NCBI GenBank assembly: GCA_963556695.1
Contig: CAUWAG010000020.1
Location: 3,162,001-3,226,000 of the forward strand
Direction: 5' to 3'
DNA: 64,000 bases
Source of the DNA: Anthostomella pinea
Lineage: Eukaryota; Ascomycota; Sordariomycetes; Xylariales; Xylariaceae
This document shows, piece after piece, positions 1 through 10,100 of the stretch (position 1 is its first letter; each line of letters opens with the position of its first letter). The notes below the pieces were generated by a model that did not search any database, was not told where the DNA came from, and saw nothing but the letters and a program-made list of their open reading frames with translations. Made by a program: the position numbers and the translations under genes.

Positions 1-893
1 CACCTGACCGACAATCTTGTCGTAGATGGGTTGGTACCAGTCTGTGCCGTTATACCAAGCAGTTGCTGCACTGCCGCTCTCCTGAATAGAGCGGTGGAAG
101 AGCCCGTCAGTACGCCCACCGTAGCTCATGAGAAGCTGGCCCTAGGAGCGGGTTAGTCTACAATGCCGCAAGTCTTCACCAGCAATATCGGTGGGGATCG
201 TATCATCTTACCACTGCGAACGAGCCCGCCGAAGTTTTCGATGTTCTCCTGGGTCCATGCCAGACCCTTACGCATATCTCGAAGAGCTAGATTCGTATTT
301 CCAGACCCCTGAATTTTTCGGTCAGCGCAACGTGGTATCATGGTTGGGGAGGGAGTCCTCCTTACTTGGATCTCCACCGAATACATATTCCCCCAACCCC
401 CTTTCCGATAGTTGATACTTGCACCAACGATAGGCTTGCCGATCTCCACGGACTTCTCGACCAGATACGTAAGGTTGTAGTTGGACAGCCCGCTCGTGCC
501 GACCTGATAGCTCCCGCCATTAATCCACAGCATCGCAGGTAGCCTCACATCATCATCATCCAGCCCAGCAGGACGCACGATGTTGATGCTCAGACAGTCC
601 TCGCTCATGCCATAGACGGAGTCCGCGGGCACATTCTGGTCCGGACAAGCGTGGCCGTAGATCTTGGCGTCGCGCGTGCCGTTCCAGGTTTCTTCAAGGG
701 CTTGCGGAATGCGAAAACGGTTCGCTCCCCCTGTGTCCTGAGCATATGGTATGCCGAGAAATAGATCTTGCTGGAAGGCGGGGAGATGTAGGCTCTCGTA
801 GCTGCCGTTGAGGATGGATACTACAGGTTGGGCTTTGATAAGTGGTGCGTTGGCGATGAGCGCCAGGGCGCCTAGAATCCGTGTGCCTGCCAT
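1..893 (-). CDS. Secreted type-B carboxylesterase, 3' part outside the window, probably disrupted
   Basis: The N-terminus has a signal peptide of about 21 residues ending ALIANAPLIKA. It is followed by type-B carboxylesterase/lipase landmarks: FLGIPYA, EDCLSINIVRP, the oxyanion-hole region LWINGGSY, SINYRKGGWGN and NTNLALRDMRKGLAWTQENIENFGG, then GQLLMSYGGRTDGLFHRSIQESGS up to the window edge. Such enzymes hydrolyse carboxylic esters outside the cell. A clean 57-nt intron occupies 309-365. A second intron is expected around 142-211 (GTAAGA at 211, acceptor CTCCTAG at 143-142), but joining at these sites does not keep the downstream frame. No reading between FGG and GQLL restores the family's GESAG nucleophile motif, so about 17 conserved residues including the catalytic serine appear to be missing. 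The gene may be a pseudogene. The family call is firm; the exact exon ends near position 200 are not. Confidence 0.75.
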
Positions 894-1439
894 AAAATAT
901 GTCTCGTGGGAAATTTATCGATGATGAGGAATGCTGCGTTGACTTGACGGGTGGGCGATACCGGAAGGTGATGTCACACCGCTTTGATTCCACGGGTGCA
1001 CCCCAAGCTGCATGTTTTATCCGCATTGGGTACTAACTTGGGCCTCGTGAACCGGGTATAGCACCGACGATCGGTAAGAGCGCCTTTTGCTGGAGTTGGA
1101 GATCTGGGGAGCACTTGTCAATGCAGATCAAGCACCGGGAGCCCTGCTTCGACGCCGAGGTTGGCGCCCTAACTACATATCGCTGCCGTGGGCATGGAAC
1201 AGCGTCTGGGATTACGATCATTATTCGAACTTGGCCACAGAATAGATATCAGCTCAAGGCTCGCTATATGAGTTCATTATGGTATATAAGTATCAGATAC
1301 AGCAGGACGTCCGACAGAAAAACTCAAATGGCCTTGTTGCTCAATTGATACCCAACTGCACAGGCTACGAGTAATCCGGACGTCTCCGCTAATGACTATG
1401 ATATCTCATGGCACCACCCCCCAAAATCCATGCATATCC

Positions 1440-2983
1440 TCAGTACTTCGGTTTGAACGGGATAGTTGACATGAAGCGTCGCACATCCCCCTCTATCTCA
1501 AGCAGCTTGAAGATCCAAGGAAGAATGATGAAGAACGACGTCGGCTCGCCCATGTGCTTCGTGCCAGGTACGAAACTATCACGAGGGTGGATTAGATCAT
1601 TGACTCATCCCAGAGACAGGGACTGGAAGCTGAATTCTCACGTACCGGGCTTCCTTCGGCTCACCATGCTGGAGACATAGGTAATAGTCATCAATAGGGA
1701 AGATCTCGTCATCGGTTCCGTTCACTAGCAGGAGGCGCGCACATGGCTTGTCAAGAATGCCGGAGTCGAGTAGCGAGAACCTCTCCCGTGCCTCTTTCTT
1801 GAAGCGATCGAAGTCAGTTCCGTAGCCGAACTTGTAGCAGAGCGTCTGAGCCAAGCTGTGATGCTAGTCAGTTCATCCACGTTCATGAAGCCCAAGCTCC
1901 TCAGGACCAATTCTAGAGAAGAAAGACTTACTCGAAGGGGTATTCCAAGAGATCCACAGCATCCAGCCACTCAGGGTCGAACATGTGATGGCAGCCACCG
2001 CCGAGCGCAACCACCCCTTTCAACTTATCGGCATGCGTATGCGCGATGCGGATCGAGTAATACCCTCCCGTGCTAAAGCCCCAGTTGACGATCCGGCTCT
2101 GGTCGATGCCCGCTTGTTCGCCAATCCAGTCAAACATGCTAGTCCAGACGCGATCCGGGCTGTCCGGATCGGACGGGTTTCCAGGATTATCGCCAGTGCC
2201 GGGAATCTCGACAATCAGCACGGCGACACCCAATTGCGCCCAGCCTTCCTTCCAGACGGCCAGCTCGGTGCGGTAGCCGTCGAGGCCGGTGAAGATGATT
2301 ATTAGAGGCGCCTTGCGCGACTCCGAGGCAGCCCGCGGGAGGTGGAAGTACGCAGGTAGAACCGGTGCGTCTCCGTTGTGGGCGTGTTTGTGCGGTATCG
2401 CGACCTCTACCATGGGGTAGTCCTGTAGACCGAGACCCTTGGTGGCAGCCTCTTTCCCCTTCGCCCATGCGTATCTCTGCTTCTCTGACCGCGGTGCCGG
2501 GAAGCGCGCGATGCGATAGAGAGCCGAGCCTCTCCTGTGTGGTCGTCAGTCTACACTCATGATCCATCCACCTCAGCTAGACCTTCCACACGCCGTGCCA
2601 CGTACAGGTACAACTCGGAAGCCTTCTCCTTGTCGCCTTCATTCTCTGCAGCCTCTGCACTGGATACAAGCTCCTCGGCCTTCGGGAAGAAGCACTGCGC
2701 ATACTCGTCCCAGTCGTAGGGCTCCTTGAGACCCTTCGCGACGATGCTGTCGACGACGGGCTGGAAGTCCTTCGTGGCGCCGAACATGAACGGGTACACG
2801 CCCATTTCGCACTGCGCAGGTCAGCGCGAGCGCAAGGCCGAGGATGTCCGGCACGCCGCTCCCGGTGGTGTAGCATACCAGGGGCTTCCATTTCGTCTCC
2901 CACAGAGCCTCGAAGCTCGCGTGGTGCGGTGCCGACTGGCCTAGCCTGTGCTGGATGAAGAACTTATTCCCCGGTGCTGCCAT
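1440..2983 (-). CDS. Ayg1-like alpha/beta hydrolase (polyketide-shortening type)
   Basis: Five exons were read: 2879-2983, about 2583-2811, about 1932-2530, 1646-1855 and 1440-1575. The 2/3 junction is uncertain; the other introns are 2812-2878, 1856-1931 and 1576-1645. The product is about 420 aa, close to the roughly 406 aa of the Ayg1 family. Visible landmarks are ALWETKWKPL, MGVYPFMFGATKDFQP, YRIARFP, FTGLDGYRTEL, EIPGTGDNP, the nucleophile elbow GFSTGGYY, CHHMFDPEWL, EYPF, NGTDDEIFP (acid) and TKHMGEP (catalytic His). Ayg1 removes acetoacetate from the heptaketide YWA1 to give the melanin precursor T4HN; other family members hydrolyse C-C bonds of polyketides. No polyketide synthase lies in the window, so the substrate here is unknown. 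There is no signal peptide, which suggests cytosolic or vesicular action. Confidence 0.88.
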
Positions 2984-4889
2984 GGTGTAGGTAGGTACCT
3001 AGTCGTGTTGAGAGGAGGTGATAGTGATCTCCGGTGGCAGCCGCTCAAGGAGTCTTAAGTAGTCCGGAACGATCGGCAATGCAACCCGCAGGCCCCTCTC
3101 GGAACTCGCACCGGACTTCAAAGCTGTGGCTTTCACTGTTATACGGCGAGCACTCCTGCGTCTCAGCCGCAATCGAAAATCATTCGCGAAGGAAGGAGTT
3201 CTTAGGTAAGTAGCTGGACTTTGTGGCGGACTGGCTCTGGGGTCGGTCCGGACATGACGTGGGGACCGGCGTGGGGACCCCGCGAGACGACGCCTATATT
3301 CCTATGTCTTCCATAGGAAATCAACCATCCCGGTGTCTATTGGTGAGTCCCTCCGTCTGTTGACGATTCGCGTCTCTGCTGACCTAATGAACAACACCAC
3401 CTTGTTAAGGGGAAAGAATAACCCATAGCGTAGAGTTGACCATGTCAATGAGCTGCCATGAATGGCAACTTTCTGAGCACACTCGATGGCTAAGTGACAT
3501 CAAACACAAAGTTTCGGCATGCCGTCAATCGAGATCTGTCAAGATGGTCCCCAAGTATTCCCACGGCGACTATGACATCTGACTCCTATTTTTACTCGTC
3601 ATCCTTATGGCCACCATCATACGACCATGGACACACCCTGGGGATTTCTCTCGGTTGTCGTACACCGACGCTGGATCTCATAAGGCGCAGCAATATTTGA
3701 AAGTTCTCTACCTAAATTCTATGAGGTGGTGCGCAATAACACTCAACGGGATACAGTCATCAGTTAGTATCAGTGTGGATGTTTGTTTCGGTAAAGTGAA
3801 CGGGTGCAAAGAACACCGGGACACAAAAGTTCCTCGGCGGTGGCCAGGGCAAGCCCGCGAGTGCAAGGATTACCATCCTGAATGTCTATTGGGAGAGGTA
3901 CATACAGCACAGCACGGTTGGCGATCCTTCGAACCGCAACCTTCGGTCAAGCCAAGATCAGAAGATTTTCCACAAAAACAGAGCTATAGTTCGTCTATTC
4001 TCATCTTTATATGAACTTTTAAGGAACTTTTACCTTCCGGTGTCTAAGATAGTAATGTTTAGCGATTTCAAGTGCTGGGGGGTATGGGCTCATACATGAT
4101 GATAACTACCATGCTAATCAAAGTTCCATACCTACACCATCGCGTGATGTTCTACACAGCGTCGTACACGATTATAGATTAGGATAGTTAGTAATGTATA
4201 TGCGTCTTTTTAACAAGCAAAGTGCAGACCTGAAAAGTCCCTGTCATATGGAACTGCCACTCATTACTATCCTAAACAGTTGTGATTTAAGGACAAATCC
4301 TATACAGGTGTGCTAGATGGTAACCAGTAGCGCCCTTTATACCCCTAATTATCTTGATAAGTAGATACCAACGTACCTGATTTGCAACAAAGAATACATC
4401 CGTGTATTACTGACTAGTGAGGAGATGGTGGCGATGATGATGACCCAAAATCGTAAGAGCATGATAGACTCTTAAAAACTGGACCATCCGGGGCCCCGTG
4501 GCACGGTACCGGATACCATCCTGGACACCTGTACTTATTATAATTATAGATGATGAGGCATAGTCAATCCATAGTGGCGATGGTGCACACGGCACAGGCT
4601 CGGTCACGGCCGTCTGGCTGGCGAAATCGACATCATGGCTCGTCACGAGAACACCATAAAAGTATATTAATACCCGTCCACGACTTGCTCGATATTTCCG
4701 ATTGCAACACAGTCCGACACACTCATCTATCTTCTTACATATTCTTTCTCGTGCGAAAACCATCTTTGTCGAATCCTTGTCATCCATCTCAACTCCAACT
4801 TGAGCATCTGCCATAAGCCCTTCAGTCCGCTGCCAACCTTGCCCTTCAGCGAAACCAGACCCCTATCACTCCAGAGTCCAAACGCCATC
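2984..4889. other. Intergenic, no gene seen
   Basis: About 1.9 kb lies between the start of the Ayg1-like gene and the small secreted protein. Open frames here, such as the one at 3607-4014, have no recognisable domain and no coding-like composition. It must contain the promoters of both divergent neighbours. A pyrimidine-rich leader precedes the next start codon. Confidence 0.5.
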
Positions 4890-5480
4890 ATGCGGTGCAC
4901 CTACCTTATCGCCCTGGGCCTGCCGCTCCTGGGAAGCCTGGGTGTTCTGGCGACGCCCGTCGGAAGCAGTGGCGCGACCCAGCTGGCACAGCGAGACGAC
5001 TCCGAAAGTTACCCTGGCGCAAAAGGCGAGGAACTTGCCGAGAATAGTAAGGTCTCTACCCGTACTGGCGGCATCGGCCAGTGGGTCGACAACACGAATG
5101 TGGCAAATGCCCAGGGTGCGTTCAGCTCGCCGGGAGTGAGCATCACGAATACCTTGGATTTATTCGGCGATTGGTACTCTCACAAGAGAAGCGGCGAAAA
5201 GGAGAAGGCGTTCGAACAGAAGCTCGGGGCTTTCGGCAAGGCTATCAAAAATGGGCAGGGGTTCGTGGCCGAAGGCGACGCTCAGAAAGTCGCCAGGGAA
5301 CTGAGGGATGTCTTGTGCCAGGGGGTGGACAAGAACTTGGACAAGGTCCAACACGTGGCGGATAATTTCAAGGAGTGGTACAAGAACCCCAAGGAGTTCG
5401 CAGACAAATGGGGCGAGGCTATCGGCCAAACCGAGGATATCACGAAGGTGATGTGGTACATGCTTGCACCGAAGGAATAA
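4890..5480 (+). CDS. Small secreted protein of unknown function
   Basis: This is a single-exon frame of 196 aa. The ATG at 4890 in the context CCATCATG is preferred over the frame's earlier, non-ATG extension because it begins a clear signal peptide (MRCTYLIALGLPLLGSLGVLA, cleavage near residue 21). The mature protein is hydrophilic, with a possible QRDDSES propeptide-like region and a lysine/glutamate-rich amphipathic second half. It has a single cysteine (VLCQGV) and so is not a disulfide-rich effector. No family was recognised. It could be an apoplastic or host-facing protein, but nothing in the sequence proves this. It stands alone between an Ayg1-like gene and a decayed ankyrin gene. Confidence 0.7.
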   Translation: MRCTYLIALGLPLLGSLGVLATPVGSSGATQLAQRDDSESYPGAKGEELAENSKVSTRTGGIGQWVDNTNVANAQGAFSSPGVSITNTLDLFGDWYSHKRSGEKEKAFEQKLGAFGKAIKNGQGFVAEGDAQKVARELRDVLCQGVDKNLDKVQHVADNFKEWYKNPKEFADKWGEAIGQTEDITKVMWYMLAPKE

Positions 5481-6045
5481 GGGTCATGAGACAATATTCG
5501 CAACATGTAGTCCAACGGGACAAACTGGTTTGGAAAGCATTGGAGAAAATGGCGAGATGGGTGGCTTTTTAGAATGTTAGACTTTGTGTACGGTACGGGG
5601 CTCGATCTTTTGTTGAATTTCAGGGCGTTTCGGTTTCGCTTTTCGCTTGTGGTTGAAACTTAATAACAAACACGAATCGAGATTATCACCTAGTCCCTCC
5701 CCGTTCCGACTTTAAAGTCCTAGTGTACGTGTAAGGCGATCCTTGTGTACCTTCAGAGGTTGCTCGTCCGGAGGAGTAGCACCAGCGTAACACGGGAAAT
5801 AAACCTGACCCCAACGAGCCGTGCAAAAGGGGCTCTAGAACCTAACAAGAGATATCAAACAAGCAATCCTCAACTTCTATCCAAAACCTCACCTCTCCAA
5901 GCCAACCGAAGAATCCACAAAGTATACGTATGTCCTACTCACCCCCCACCATGAGACACACCACAACATCCTGGCCCACATCAAGCATCACTCCCTCATC
6001 AACATCCCAGAACTCGCGGAAGACAGCCCCGTCGCCAAGCGCCGA

Positions 6046-7110
6046 CTAAAAAGTCGACCGCGAATCGGTCGGCGTGCCGTCCTCGGCACCACCCTGGTTC
6101 GTCAGAACTTCTTCGGCCGCAAGCGCATCCCAGAGACATTCGGTCTGCGCGCTATCGATTCGCAGGCTATTCGTAGGATACGTAGCCGCACGCCCGTCCG
6201 AGAGCTCGTGGAGATGCCCCCTAAACCTAAGGTCGAGGGGCGTCATGCTGGGATCGGCGCCGAGATCCACGAGCCGTTTGATCAAGGGGCGCTGCCTGCT
6301 CCCTCGCAGTCGGGACGCGTAGTGAGGGGCGTGTCCCCGGGCGCATCCTGGATATTGATGTGCAGCCCGGCGCCCCGTCCTTGCTCTAGCACGTACTCGA
6401 GGATTCCCGTCTCTGGCAGGAAAGGGTGGTAGGCGAGCAAGTGTAGGACTGTCTGCTTGGTATCCGGTACGGTGTAGAAGTGCGGCAATCTGCTGCTGCC
6501 GCTGCACAGCAGTTTGAGAAGCTGCAGCAGGTCCTTGGGGATTAACAGGTCCAAATAGTGCAGGAGGATTCCCACGGCGGTGAGGCCTGTGACGGAGACG
6601 ACAGGTCTGTCCCTATATTCGATGCCCAGGTAATTCGACTCGGTTTGCTTGGATCTGTCAATGTTGGACCAAATAGCCAAATATGGCCTTTTTCTTATAC
6701 AGTATCGCAGAGTGGAGGGGCGTGAGGCCTGGGCTTCGAAGGTCAATGTTGAGTTGTCGCTGCCGTAGCCGCCAAGATCATGTCGGACGCGAGGGTAGAA
6801 ATGGCTGCCGAGGTCGGTGAATTTTACCAGCAGGCTGTTATTCGATGTCTGGAGGGCCTGCGCGATGTCAGGAAGGAGTGGCTTAAGCCCACGATCCAAG
6901 ATGTCCAGGAGCAGAAGTTGTATGAGGGCGAGTACGCGGGCGAGGATTCGCAGTATGGTCTTGAAACGGAACTACTGTGGAAAGTGGTAAGAGAGATAGA
7001 GAATGCACTGTTTGAAGAATTTATGAAGGGGTCGTCCAAGTATGAACGAAAGCTTCTGCATCCAGCCGCGGACATTCGCGCGAAGCCAACCTGCGTAAGT
7101 CGATTTAATG
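6046..7110 (-). pseudogene. Decayed ankyrin-repeat gene fragment
   Basis: A minus-strand frame can be followed from about 7110 to 6327 and then, one base out of frame, to a stop at 6046. The first part reads GWMQKLSFILGRPLHKFFKQ, a TAG at 6972-6974, then FRFKTILRILARVLALIQ and on to INIQDAPGDTPL. Around 6322-6328 one C seems to be missing from a C run. Adding one base would continue an ankyrin-like stretch, which is visible in the other frame as YASRLRGS and LIKRLVDLGADPS. No start codon is found upstream because a stop precedes the readable part. It lies directly downstream of the large ankyrin gene and on the same strand, so it may be a degraded paralogue or a duplicated tail. The TAG could instead be hidden by an intron ending CCACAGTAG, but the frameshift would remain. 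Confidence 0.6.
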
Positions 7111-7170
7111 CTACCATCCCGTACAGTCTACCGCCATTCGCCAGTCATGAATCTTGTACCAATCAAGCAC

Positions 7171-10100
7171 TCACTCCTCGTCGTCTTCCTCACCCTCCTC
7201 AACGGCCCAGGCCTGAAACCTCGTCTGGCTGTATCTGATCGCGACGAAGTCGCTCTCCTTCTCCGGCTTGTCCTGTTCTTCCTCGGGCTCCTCATCGGCA
7301 GCCGTGGATCTCTGGAAGTAGCGCTGCGAGGAGTAGTTCTCTCCTAGTCGCTTGGCCACGTCGTTTGCTTCGTTAAGGCTGACGAGCCGACGTTTCCCAT
7401 CAACCTTGGCCAGGTATTCATAGACGACCTCCCATGTCCGCTCCTTTCGTTTCGCGCCCGACGTCTCCGCGTGTTCGTCCTGGACGAACATTTCTGGGCT
7501 CCTTTCGACCAGACTGGTTGCATGGCTGACTTGTCTGCTGATTTCGATTGGTTCTAGTCCCTCCACCTTCGAGTTGATGTAGATGTCGTAGGCGATCTCA
7601 CCGGGTATGCGGCCCACCGTGTTTTCCCGATACAGAAGGTTGGGATCCTGTTGGAGGAGTACACGGGAATGATCGGGGAGATGACGAAGTACAGCACTGT
7701 GCAGCACCGTATCGCCGCGACCGTTGAGACTGTCGAGCTCGGCTCCCTTGGAGAACTCGAGGAGAAGAGTTAAGAGTTTGACGTTATCAGCGTTCTCGCT
7801 TCTCAGTATGCGCCGACTTCTGTCAAAGTCCCCTGTATTGTCCCAGGTGTACTCAAGCACATTAGCTTTGTTGAGCCAGAAGTGGAGGGGCGTGTCACCA
7901 CCGTGGGTGAGGTGATTCCGCTGGCGAAACAGGTGAGGCCGCAGCTCAGGGTCAAGGATTCCCAGCATCCGACGGAGCTGTTTGATATTGGGGTTGTTCG
8001 TCAAAGCGGCATGGATGATGTTGTTGTTCTCTTTGTCTTTCACTGATTGATCCGCACCGGCATTGATCAACGTCTTAGCGAACTGAACCTCCCCGAGAAG
8101 AGCGGCCAGGTACAGGGGCGTATATCCTTGCTCTGATTTTGCCTCGAAGGACGATGGGCAAACCTTGATCAGGTACTCGATGAGTTTGTTGGTATTGTCC
8201 CCGAGTGGGCCCAACACGGCGCAATGGATGACGAGATCGTCTTAAGAGCGTTAGCGAGATCACATGTACAACACTACTGAACTCACTTTGCACTCCTAGC
8301 CACTTCATGATGGCTCGGTCGAATCCTCCAGGCGCTTCGTTCAGGTGTCTCAGGCGGGGATCTTCTTTGGCGATCTTGGACTTGCCAAACTCCAGATAGT
8401 GTCTCATCGGTGCATCGCTGATGAACCATTCAACAGACTCGAGGGATCCTTCGACCGCAGCAGTCAGAAATGGAGGAATGTTGCTTCCAGTGGGCTTGAG
8501 CATCAAGTTACGACTAGCGTTGGCCCAGTCTGCCCTCTTCTTGCCATAGACGGTCAGCCCCTGGTAGCATCGAGGTTTGACCTTCAATTCCACTCCGCTC
8601 TTCTTCACGAGATGCTCAAGCGGTATACCGGCACCGGTCTTTCGAATGACCTCCGCTAGCATATGGGTTCGTCCCGGTTGGATGGCCTTGTTGAAGTCGA
8701 CATCGGGAAATACGAAGAACCTATCCGAGCCGTCTTCTTCTTGAGGCTTCTGACTGGTGAATTGAATACCCAAGTCAACCAAGTAGTTGAACCGTTGCGT
8801 GTCGCCCTGGGTGACCGAGAAGGCAAATAGGTCTTGTCTTCCCATTGTCTTGACGACTTCTCCTTCGTGCGAGACAAACGCTGGTGCTGTCCAGCTGAGC
8901 ATGGTGATTGGTAATGTGTTGCTCTTGACCTGCATTGAGACCTGGCCGATATTGTCGATGGTGAAACGATCATCGATGACCTCCTTGTAGATTTGTGGCT
9001 CATCGTCGGTTCCTGCATCCGGCTCTGCATGTGTGTCATCATCGTCCTCTTCGTTGCTAACCATCGTGAAGCGCGCTTTCTTCTCTTCTTTGGGCGCCCA
9101 TTGGGCCTGGGCAATCTCTAGGATAGCCTTAGCGACCTTCAAATGTCCCTTCAGGAATGCCAGAGAGAAGGGGTTGTTTCCTTTGGCGTCGTAGACTGCT
9201 ATTTGCAAGGGCGGCTCCTGCTGTTCTGTGACCCATGGCGCAAGGGAAAGTGACTTGATCTTGTCCAGATTACCAGACCATGCAGCTTCGAAGCTTGATC
9301 AATGTCAGTGAAATGACGTTCCGATGAAAATACAGTGGTGACTTACAGCTGGAGGTATGCCACCTTTCGTGACTCGGTGACATCGGTGCTGTTGTAGAAT
9401 ATGAAGTCGAGCTTGTATGGTTCTTGGACAGCGTCCGCTCGGGCTGGGGTCCGGAGGGGCCCGGGATCCTCAACCTCTGGGTGCAGCTCCTTGAAAGTCT
9501 TTGCTCCTTTGGTCTCGAGGGCTTTCTCGACCTTCTCAAGTTCCGAAACCACGTCTGCGATAGCTTCCTTCTTCTCAGCCAGTCCTCTGAGACCCTTATT
9601 CTTCTCTTCTTGCTTCTTCAACTCTTTCATGTGATGCTTGTAGGAATCCATTCGCTCATCAATGTCCGTAGAGACGAGCCAGTGCTGATATGTACCTTCA
9701 GTGAAATTCGCGAGGAAATCGTTAGTACCCTGAGGTTCGTCTGGACGCTCATTGGAGAACCGCTTGGACGTCAACATAAATCGTGCTCCGAGTTCATGTC
9801 GCCTGGCTCCCGACTGTTGGGTAGGCTCATCTGGTTCACCCTCGTACTTGCGTAACTGCATGAGCAGTTCTCGGACGAGATCCAAAGCAGTCTGTCCCTG
9901 CTGATTTCGGCGAGCATAAGCGTTCCGAATGATGTTGTGGCTCGCTTTGGTGAGGGTGTTGGGGTCGGCCCCCTTCTTCAACAGTTCGATTGCAATGGCT
10001 GGGTGCGGAGACTGGATCGCTACCAGAAGCGGCTGCTCTGTCCCATCCATAAAGCGCTCCTGGTTCCTTTCATAATTCTGTAGATGAAATATTAGATACG

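Noticed and set aside
3607..4014. 135-aa open frame in the 3-4.8 kb gap
   Set aside because: No domain, no signal peptide and no coding-like composition; probably chance.
6780..7238. 152-aa plus-strand frame antisense to the ankyrin relic
   Set aside because: Its charged sequence is explained by being opposite the minus-strand ankyrin-like frame; no family recognised.
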